A stretch of DNA of 5,353 nucleotides, from NCBI GenBank assembly GCA_003564055.1, contig PWSG01000018.1:1-5353 (forward strand). Direction: 5' to 3'. Positions within the stretch are counted from its first letter, which is position 1; every line of letters begins with the position of its first letter. The notes under the pieces are model-generated. The model did not search any database and was not told the origin of the DNA. It saw only the letters and a list, made by a program, of their open reading frames with translations. The DNA comes from Syntrophomonadaceae bacterium (GTDB taxonomy: Bacteria > Bacillota > Dethiobacteria > DTU022). Below, piece after piece: positions 1-5,100 of the stretch. A program made the translations under genes and the position numbers.

Positions 1-1595
1 ATATTCCAGGCATCATCCTGAGCCACTAAAAACTGCTCCCCACTTTCAATATCCAGCGAATAGATTCCAACATCACTGCCATCACGACGATAAAAAAACC
101 TACCATCAAAATAAGCAGCAATACCAACATTGACAATATTACCAATACTGTTACCTCTGGACCCAGAAGTTAACATTATTTCCTCTTCACTGCTTTCTTC
201 TGAACCAATAACGGCCGATTCACCATTAAGTTGTTTATCGTCATCTAAAACAACCGTATTCCCTGTTTCCATCGTCGAGGCACCTTCAGATCTCCTGTTT
301 TCTTCCATTGTCAATTCGTCAGCCGGCCCTGCAAAAAACTGGTTGCCCGCATAAAAAACAGCTAAAAGACTGATAATAAGTACTGCTGCAACAGCCAGCA
401 GCTTTTTTTTCTTTTTTGGAGCAGCTGAAGGCAGGAACTCCGATTTTTCGTCTGCTTTCACCTGCTGGACTTTTTGGAGATCCACCTTGCAATGATTACA
501 TATTAGAGTATTGTTTTTAATCTGCTTACTGCAAGATGGGCATTTCTTTAGCTCAAGCTCCTTGAACGGTTCCTCGGGTTTTCCAACTTCCCTATTTACA
601 GCTTCGTCCGGTCTCTCTTGTCCTACTATTATCTTACCCAGCAGGGCTGCCTGAAAGTCTTCTAAGTTTTGAAAGCGATCTTTAGATTTAACTGCCAGCG
701 CTTTTAACAAAACATTTTCCTGGTTATTTTCAATTTTTGCTCCAAGCTTAGAGGGCAAGGTTAAAGAATCATCAATAACTCTATCAAGCGATTCTACCGG
801 CAGCTGCCCGGTTATGACATGGTAAAAAGCAGCTGCCACGGCATATATATCTGTCCAGGGGCCCTGCTCACCTTTACTACGGTACTGTTCTTCCGGTGAG
901 TAACCCGCCTTCATGATCACTGACATGCTGCGACTTTGCTCTCCCATAGCCTGGCGGGCAGCGCCAAAGTCAATTAAAACCACCCGGCCCCTGGCATCAA
1001 TTAACAGGTTATCGGGACTGATATCGCGGTGGAGCATTCCAACAGCATGCACCTCTCTTAAAGCGTCAAGCACGGGCATAAAGATATTCAATGCCTGTTC
1101 GAAAGAAAGCGGCTCTTCCCTTCTTTCCAGGTATTCCTTAAGGGTTAACCCTTCAATATAGCTCATCACCAGATAGGCGGTACCATTAGCTTTGAAGAAA
1201 TCGCGCACTGTAACAATATTGGGATGCTCGTTGAAGAGGGCTAAATTACGGGCTTCTTCCATGAATTTTTCTAACCCAAAATTAAAATTACCAGCCAGAG
1301 TTTTTTTGTAAACACTTACTTTATTTTGACCGCCGGTGCGGTAGGCCAACTCCTGGGGGAGGTACTCTTTAATGGCCAGCTTCAGGTTAAGGTTCATATC
1401 ACAGGCAAGGTAGGTTATTCCAAAGCCGCCCTGGCCTAAGGCTCTGCCGATTAAGTACTTTTCCTGCAGGATTGTGCCCGGCGGCAGATGCAGGGCCGAT
1501 TCGGGCGCGCAGCCTTCCACCCAGCCGCATTGCGGGCATCGGGTATCTTTTGTTTTTTCTTCCATGCAACCATAGCAGCGATTGTGGTAGTCCAT
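1..1595 (-). CDS. Zinc-ribbon serine/threonine protein kinase with membrane helix and DUF5050-type outer domain (3' end outside window)
   Basis: Open from ATG at 1595 to the window edge (531 codons plus two bases). Domains in order: zinc ribbon Cys7/Cys10/Cys20/Cys23; kinase domain from about residue 47, with glycine loop GQGGFG (54-59), ATP lysine in AIKEYLP (Lys76), helix-C glutamate in FMEEAR (113/114), catalytic HRDISPDN (Asp191, Asn196), DFG (209-211), SPEEQY in place of APE (233-238) and PWTDIYA (246-252); a second zinc ribbon Cys352/Cys355/Cys366/Cys369; a lysine run (394-398); a membrane helix (about 399-416); an acidic low-complexity linker; and from about 481 GNSIGNIVN...AAYFDGRFFYRR, which matches the start of DUF5050 propeller-like domains. 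All catalytic residues are present, so it should be an active transmembrane kinase phosphorylating Ser/Thr in the cytoplasm, with a sensor outside. Ligand and substrates are unknown. AGGTGA five bases upstream supports this start. Confidence 0.93.
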   Translation of the reverse strand, partial: MDYHNRCYGCMEEKTKDTRCPQCGWVEGCAPESALHLPPGTILQEKYLIGRALGQGGFGITYLACDMNLNLKLAIKEYLPQELAYRTGGQNKVSVYKKTLAGNFNFGLEKFMEEARNLALFNEHPNIVTVRDFFKANGTAYLVMSYIEGLTLKEYLERREEPLSFEQALNIFMPVLDALREVHAVGMLHRDISPDNLLIDARGRVVLIDFGAARQAMGEQSRSMSVIMKAGYSPEEQYRSKGEQGPWTDIYAVAAAFYHVITGQLPVESLDRVIDDSLTLPSKLGAKIENNQENVLLKALAVKSKDRFQNLEDFQAALLGKIIVGQERPDEAVNREVGKPEEPFKELELKKCPSCSKQIKNNTLICNHCKVDLQKVQQVKADEKSEFLPSAAPKKKKKLLAVAAVLIISLLAVFYAGNQFFAGPADELTMEENRRSEGASTMETGNTVVLDDDKQLNGESAVIGSEESSEEEIMLTSGSRGNSIGNIVNVGIAAYFDGRFFYRRDGSDVGIYSLDIESGEQFLVAQDDAWN

Positions 1596-1600
1596 GCATG

Positions 1601-1606
1601 TCACCT
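1601..1606 (-). promoter_or_regulatory. Ribosome binding site of the intact kinase gene
   Basis: The minus strand reads AGGTGA, five bases before the ATG at 1595. It decides between two ATGs four bases apart. The ATG at 1599 is in another frame and gives only a 66-codon peptide with no family resemblance, whereas the ATG at 1595 opens the kinase with its Cys-x2-Cys ribbon. Confidence 0.7.
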
Positions 1607-1757
1607 TTTTAGTTTTATTAGCTCGTCTTTGGGCATTTTCTAAGGAGTCGGAGGCTTTAATTCTTCATAAGACAGCGGCTTTCCTGCATGAAGGATGAAA
1701 GATGCTCTTTTATAAGAAAAGGCACTGTAGAAAAAGTATATCTCGCCAAGTCAGACC

Positions 1758-1785
1758 TTTATAAAGCTTTTACCGGTTAGATCAA
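1758..1785 (-). promoter_or_regulatory. Possible sigma-A-type promoter upstream of the intact kinase
   Basis: On the minus strand TTGATC (1780-1785) is followed after 16 bases by TATAAA (1758-1763). Both boxes are close to the -35/-10 consensus. The site lies about 160 bases upstream of the kinase start, which would leave a long leader. It is a match by eye in an AT-rich stretch, so chance is possible. Confidence 0.3.
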
Positions 1786-2040
1786 AGAAGCAGCTTAAAA
1801 CAGTATAAAGGGCCCTGTTTACATACATAGCTATGCAGCGATGATCTTAAAGACCTTTTACCCGGGAGTAATATATTCCAAGACATTTTTCCCGGAATAA
1901 ATTCAAACAAGTTGTTGCCGGTCGTCAGGCTGCCCTGCCAGGGGTTATCCTCGCCGTCTTCACGTTTAAAGCTTAACAGCAAACAAAGGGCAACGTTTTA
2001 CACCCGCCTCACCTTTTTTGCTTCTGTTTCAATTTGCGCC

Positions 2041-2982
2041 TTATGTTTTAGGCTCTAGAACCGTCCCCATGAAGAGAATGGTGCCGGTCACATTATCAAC
2101 GATACTGAAAAAGAAGGGTCTATCAACAATCATCCGCATCCCCGCGCAAAGCATACCCGTAGAGAAGACCGCGGCCGCCTCTGTGCCTTTCTCGTTAACC
2201 TCCACAAAGGTTTTATGCTTAATGTCACTGAAGTAAAACGTTGGTGGAAGGGGGCCCATTCCGCTGAAATCAGCCCTGTTTTCATCAAAAGCCAGCCCCA
2301 TGCCCAGAGCAGTAAGAGCATTTTTCAGCGATGACGCATACTCAAATTGAAAGCGCGGCAGGCCAAGCTCAACTTTCGTGCTGCCGAAAGAGTCGATCCA
2401 CCTATTCCAGTTCGCGCTGCTAAGTTCGCTGTAAAGCCCCTCCAGCCCAATACCTTTGGTGGGGAGAAACACATACATGCTTAGCCTTGCATTCTTACCG
2501 TAAGGCAGGCTAACTGCCTGGAACAAATTATTTTCCAGGTAGCGGAAGCCGCCTTCGCGGAACATGGTCGGATGCTTCTTTACGCTACCCCCGGGAAGGT
2601 AGAAAGAATTTTCTTTGGTCATCCGGTTCTCAAAGGGTTCCGTCCATTGACCTTTAAAATAGATGGCGTTAATTAAATAGAGAATTAAATCACCGTTGAT
2701 CGGCGGGTCAACAATACCCTTGATGCGGTTTTGTGTATTGCTGCTAACCCACTTGTTAATTATAGATGCAGCATCATCGCTGTTGAAATTAAGCTCTGCA
2801 ATCTTAGCCCTGAAGTAATCCTGGTTGCGCTTAAGGAAGTCCTCATTGAAGCCAACCCCTTCACGAGCCCAGAGCGAATTAGCCAGGATTAGTTCAACCC
2901 CGAGGTCTGGATCCTGCAAGATGTTAAGCAGGCTGGCAAACGCAGCATTTATCTCCTCCATGGCCATGCCTTCAAGCTGCAT
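2041..2982 (-). CDS. Serpin main open frame (313 codons), including reactive loop and C-terminal signature
   Basis: This is the downstream frame of the broken serpin and holds most of the fold. Visible blocks are ILANSLWAREG, INKWVSSNTQNRIKGIV, LYLINAIYFKGQWTEPFE (the strongly conserved NAIYFKGxW block), VSLPYGKNARLSMYVFLP, LGLPRFQFEYASSLKNALTALGM, and the hinge VEVNEKGTEAAA followed by RPFFFSIVDN and GTILFMGTVLEP, the classic serpin C-terminus. The hinge (Gly-Thr-Glu-Ala-Ala-Ala) has the small residues needed for loop insertion, so the ancestor was probably inhibitory. Counting 15 residues from the hinge glycine puts P1 at Ala (codon 2143-2145) and P1' at Gly, with Cys at P2. The part after P1 is about two residues shorter than in alpha-1-antitrypsin. 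The ATG at 2982 lies inside the conserved fold and has no convincing ribosome binding site, so it is unlikely to be a native start. Confidence 0.85.
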   Translation of the reverse strand: MQLEGMAMEEINAAFASLLNILQDPDLGVELILANSLWAREGVGFNEDFLKRNQDYFRAKIAELNFNSDDAASIINKWVSSNTQNRIKGIVDPPINGDLILYLINAIYFKGQWTEPFENRMTKENSFYLPGGSVKKHPTMFREGGFRYLENNLFQAVSLPYGKNARLSMYVFLPTKGIGLEGLYSELSSANWNRWIDSFGSTKVELGLPRFQFEYASSLKNALTALGMGLAFDENRADFSGMGPLPPTFYFSDIKHKTFVEVNEKGTEAAAVFSTGMLCAGMRMIVDRPFFFSIVDNVTGTILFMGTVLEPKT

Positions 2983-3230
2983 GGTTTTTTCATGGCCAGC
3001 CGGGTGTCGCCGGCTGAGCCGTTATAGGCAATGGCAAGGGAAATAATGATACTTGCGGGTGATATAAACAGGTTCTGTCCCTTTCCTGCTTCAGCCAGCT
3101 TAAGAAAAATATTGAACCCCAGACCGTTGTTTGCCTCAACCAGCCTCTGGTCGAGTACTTTGTTATTCCCTCCGAAAGGTGGTGCCCCATCCGGTACAGT
3201 TTTCTCAAAATCCTCTTCCCCCATCGCAAC

Positions 3231-3302
3231 ATAATAAGGACAAACACGATGTGTTTTGTTGTCATAATAGTGATCGTTTTTACATCTTGTAAGAGGTTCC
3301 AT
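3231..3302 (-). other. Zinc-ribbon-like N-terminal module on the serpin
   Basis: Residues 1-24 contain RCKNDHYYD followed by CPYY. The spacing Cys7, His11, Tyr13-Asp14, Cys21-Pro22 copies the motif C-x-N-G-H-x-Y-D-x6-C-P-x-C that I know from the N-termini of bacterial signalling proteins with kinase or FHA domains. The last ligand is Tyr24 (TAT) instead of Cys (TGT), and the usual Gly is Asp10, each explicable by one G-to-A change. A Gly/Pro-rich linker (about 37-48) joins it to the serpin core. With one ligand lost, zinc binding is doubtful. Family attribution is from memory. Confidence 0.6.
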
Positions 3303-3310
3303 AATAATCG

Positions 3311-3316
3311 CTCCTT
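3311..3316 (-). promoter_or_regulatory. Ribosome binding site of the serpin gene
   Basis: The minus strand reads AAGGAG, eight bases before the ATG at 3302. It is the strongest ribosome binding site in the window. It fixes the serpin start, so the extra N-terminal module is part of the protein and not an artefact of an over-long reading frame. Confidence 0.8.
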
Positions 3317-3356
3317 AAAGTTAGACCTTACCCCGATTTGATGGGCACTAAGAATG

Positions 3357-3413
3357 GCTGATATCGCGGCGCAGTATACTCGCAACGTGCACTTCTTTTA
3401 ATGCATCTAAGAG
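3357..3413 (-). pseudogene. 19-codon remnant of a third protein kinase (catalytic loop)
   Basis: The minus strand translates as LLDALKEVHVASILRRDIS. By hand alignment this is identical at 14 of 19 positions to the intact region VLDALKEVHLAGIMHRDIS of the MORN kinase (4760-4816), and at 12 of 19 to the DUF5050 kinase (1017-1073, about 39 of 57 bases identical). The catalytic HRD has become RRD (CAC to CGC). TAG (3414-3416) directly precedes it in frame, and homology is lost after the Ser, where HS and then TAG follow. It is therefore a dead scrap left by duplication or deletion. It lies only about 55 bases upstream of the serpin start, so it now forms part of that gene's leader. Confidence 0.7.
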
Positions 3414-3505
3414 CTAATGAAGTAAATATCTTCTGACAAAAACACAACCTATGCAATATGCTTTTATATTAGGGTTTATATTCACTGTCATACTTGATAA
3501 TAAAC
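3414..3505. other. AT-rich spacer after the MORN gene
   Basis: Ninety-two bases between the TAA of the MORN frame and the kinase scrap. Stops occur in the frames I checked. No clear terminator hairpin and no well-spaced promoter was found, so I cannot say where serpin transcription begins. Confidence 0.4.
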
Positions 3506-4582
3506 TTACTCTCCTACTTGTTCGCCGTTTTGCCACACTCCGTCATACCTATAGCCATCAGGAGTGACCATTGTGCCTTGTCCGTGCATTAAGTCGTCTT
3601 TAAACTCTCCCTCATATATATAACCATCTGCCCAGGTGTACACACCATAGCCGTGAGCTAATCCATCTTTAAATTCACCCTCATGCTTTTCACCGTCAGC
3701 CCAGGTATATACACCCTGGCCGTGCATCAAGTCATCCTTCCACTCACCTTCATACCTGTCACCATCAGGCATGACCATTATACCTTGACCATGCATATGG
3801 CCATCTTTATGCTCCCCCTCGTACATATAACCGTCTGCCCAGACATATTTGCCCTGCCCGTGAATTAGGTCGTCTTTCCGTTCACCTTCATACCTATCAC
3901 CATTTGCCCAGATGTATATACCCTGGCCATGTGCCATACCGTCTTTCCATTCTCCTTCGTAAATACCACCGTCAGGATTCTCCCAGGTTCCAAAACCATC
4001 TGGCATGCCGTGTAACAACTGCCCCGTATAAGTTTCACCATAAAAATCGATTTTTCCCTCTTCTGGAGAATTATCCTCTTCTGGTGCTACTATTCCTGCT
4101 TCTGAAATGTCGTTCTCTACCCCTCCTTCAAAAAAAGATATTCCACCATATACCAACAGACCACCGGCGATAACGGCACTGATATAACTGAACATCTTTT
4201 TGTTACTCGATAAATCCTTATTATTGTATGCTGCATGCAATTTTGACTGATGGTCGAGCTTCTTTTTTAACTCTGGTTCAGGTTTTTCTCCCACTACCTT
4301 CTCATCATCTTGATTCCCGACATGTTTTTCTGCTTCAGTTTCTGCAGAAAGCTTTTCTTCTTGTAAACCCTTCTTTGAAACCATAAGAGCGCTTTGAAAT
4401 TCCTCAATTATCCGGTAGCGGTCTCTGGCCCTAAGAGCCAATGCGTTGAGGATTGCTTGCTCCTGTTGAGGTTCAATAGCTACCCCTAAACCTGATGGCG
4501 GAACCAGTAAATCTTCGGCCAGGCGATCCATTGATTCAATAGGCACTTCACCTGTAATCGCCCGGTACATAGTCGCCGCCAC
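3506..4582 (-). CDS. Open frame downstream of the amber codon: kinase C-lobe end, membrane helix, MORN repeats (358 codons)
   Basis: Undamaged 3' part of the broken kinase gene. Counting from GTG 4582, residues 1-70 are the last kinase helices (GEVPIESMDR; ARDRYRIIEEFQSAL). Residues 71-129 are a charged Glu/Lys-rich linker. Residues 131-151 form a hydrophobic helix (AVIAGGLLVYGGISFF) preceded by Lys-Lys, which predicts the N-side in the cytoplasm. An acidic stretch follows, then MORN repeats from 185 to the end. The GTG is simply the Val of DIYAVAAT and has no ribosome binding site, so separate translation is doubtful unless the amber codon is read through. If made, it would be a membrane-anchored MORN protein without a catalytic core. 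Confidence 0.6.
   Translation of the reverse strand: MAATMYRAITGEVPIESMDRLAEDLLVPPSGLGVAIEPQQEQAILNALALRARDRYRIIEEFQSALMVSKKGLQEEKLSAETEAEKHVGNQDDEKVVGEKPEPELKKKLDHQSKLHAAYNNKDLSSNKKMFSYISAVIAGGLLVYGGISFFEGGVENDISEAGIVAPEEDNSPEEGKIDFYGETYTGQLLHGMPDGFGTWENPDGGIYEGEWKDGMAHGQGIYIWANGDRYEGERKDDLIHGQGKYVWADGYMYEGEHKDGHMHGQGIMVMPDGDRYEGEWKDDLMHGQGVYTWADGEKHEGEFKDGLAHGYGVYTWADGYIYEGEFKDDLMHGQGTMVTPDGYRYDGVWQNGEQVGE
3509..4030 (-). repeat. Seven complete and one partial MORN repeats of 23 codons (69 bases)
   Basis: Units begin at 4030, 3961, 3892, 3823, 3754, 3685 and 3616, each exactly 69 bases, with a 13-codon part unit from 3547. The pattern is YEGEWKDG..HGQG followed by a Trp/Met strand and DG. 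The first unit is the most divergent (YTGQLLHGMPDGFGTW). Later units share blocks such as KDDLMHGQG (units 5 and 7) and YTWADG (units 5 and 6), and units 4 and 7 share a PDG-type end, suggesting duplication and exchange between units. MORN repeats form an elongated beta sheet. Here they lie on the predicted outer side of a membrane helix. Confidence 0.92.
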
Positions 4583-4597
4583 CGCATAAATATCAGT

Positions 4598-4927
4598 CTA
4601 TGGACCTTGCTCGCCCCGGGTCCGATATTGCTCTTCCGGTGCATAGCCTGCTTTCATAATAACAGACAGTCCCCTACTTTTCTGCTGCATCTCCTGGCGG
4701 GCGGCGCCAAAGTCAATCAAGACTACCCTTCCCGAACTGTCGATAACGATATTGTCCGGGCTGATATCCCGGTGCATAATACCAGCCAGGTGTACTTCTT
4801 TCAAGGCATCAAGCACGGGCATCATGATATTCCGAGTTTCTAGAAATGCCAGCTTGTCTCCCACCTGTCCCAAGTATTCTTCCAGGGTCATCCCTTCAAC
4901 ATAGTTCATAACCATAGGCTGAGCCAT
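4598..4927 (-). pseudogene. Central fragment of the broken kinase (catalytic loop to activation segment)
   Basis: Between the frameshift and the amber codon there is an open frame of 109 codons from ATG 4927. Its first six residues lie across the frameshift and do not match the family. From VMNYVEG on it is a near-perfect kinase: HRDISPDN at residues 52-59, IDFGAARQ at 71-78, SVIMKAGYAPEEQY at 88-101. No ribosome binding site precedes the ATG, so it is a remnant and not a separate small gene. Confidence 0.75.
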
Positions 4928-5100
4928 TGGCCCGAAAGAAATCCCTAACTGTTACTATGTTGGGGTGATCAGCAAAACGGGCCAGTGTTTTGACTTCGTG
5001 CAGGAACCTTTCCAAGCCAAATTCAAACTGCCTCCGCACATCCCCAGCGAAAGTAACTACATCTTTGCTGGATGGGCCCTTTTGGCAATCGAATTCTTTG

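Larger units (their letters stand above)
1596..2040. other. 445-base intergenic region without a recognised gene
   Basis: Lies between the serpin stop (2041-2043) and the kinase start. The only minus-strand open frame of note (1782-1982, 66 codons) would start at TTG without a ribosome binding site, and its product resembles no family I know. I saw no hairpin followed by a T run that would make a convincing terminator for the serpin, and no tRNA or riboswitch. Contents I can name are the possible promoter at 1758-1785 and the ribosome binding site at 1601-1606. The gap suggests that serpin and kinase are not tightly co-transcribed. Confidence 0.6.
2041..3302 (-). pseudogene. Serpin (serine protease inhibitor family) with N-terminal extension, broken by one frameshift
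   Basis: Serpins trap target proteases by inserting a cleaved reactive loop into a beta sheet. Restoring one base gives 420 residues: an extension of about 50, then a near-typical serpin core. Start ATG 3302 has AAGGAG eight bases upstream. The first frame (2949-3302) gives FNIFLKL, LFISPASI and IAYNGSAGDTRLAM, the usual helix A/B region. It then leaves the serpin sequence at a run of six A (minus strand; plus-strand T at 2985-2990). The second frame resumes with MQLEGMAMEEIN and runs to TAA at 2041-2043. Seven A would give AMKKTMQLEG, matching the family pattern AMxKTLxLEG, so a single-base loss is the simplest reading. No signal peptide is visible, so it may act in the cytoplasm. A real pseudogene, a sequencing error in the homopolymer, or slippage that restores the frame are all possible. 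Confidence 0.88.
3506..5099 (-). pseudogene. Degraded transmembrane serine/threonine kinase with MORN-repeat outer domain
   Basis: One former gene in three readable pieces. Piece 1 (about 4914-5099) gives KEFDCQKGP, then DVVTFAGDVRRQFEFGLERF, and ends with HPNIVTVRDFFRANGSAY, the kinase N-lobe after the ATP lysine. At 4913 two bases are missing: TAT-G-GTT-ATG replaces the expected TAT-CTG-GTT-ATG, by comparison with AYLVMSY in the neighbouring kinase. Piece 2 (4601-4912) continues with VMNYVEGMTLEEYL, HRDISPDN (HRD at 4766-4774), DFGAAR and APEEQYRTRGEQGP. TAG at 4598-4600 then replaces the Trp codon of PWTDIYA. Piece 3 resumes in the same frame with TDIYAVAATMYRAITG, the C-lobe end, a membrane helix and MORN repeats. 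The zinc ribbon, glycine loop and ATP lysine are missing, because transposase-like sequence begins where they should be. Catalytic Asp and DFG are intact, but no active kinase can be made from this copy. Confidence 0.85.

Noticed and set aside
1399..1599. 66-codon minus-strand frame starting at ATG 1599, with a ribosome binding site close by
   Set aside because: It overlaps the kinase start in another frame; the kinase frame encodes the conserved zinc ribbon and ATP loop over the same bases.
1663..1693. Inverted repeat CTTCAT...ATGAAG as a possible hairpin
   Set aside because: Only six base pairs with a 19-base loop and no T run; expected by chance.
1782..1982. 66-codon minus-strand frame between serpin and kinase
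   Set aside because: TTG start, no ribosome binding site, no recognisable family, biased toward Leu/Ser/Lys. Not supported as a gene.
2990..3385. 131-codon minus-strand frame overlapping the serpin start
   Set aside because: Shadow of the serpin frame; no motif, and the serpin frame has the ribosome binding site and conserved blocks.
3509..4030. Regular 69-base periodicity as a possible CRISPR or satellite
   Set aside because: Units are in-frame MORN codons with variation at codon level and no unique spacers.
4598..4600. Amber codon as a recoded amino acid
   Set aside because: The ancestral residue is Trp, other genes here end in TAA, and the same gene has a frameshift and a lost 5' end, so decay is simpler.
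4990..5100. Upstream part of the plus-strand open frame as the transposase N-terminus
   Set aside because: The minus strand here encodes clear kinase N-lobe sequence (VTFAGDVRRQFEFGLERF), and the plus-strand translation before about 5101 shows no transposase pattern I recognise.
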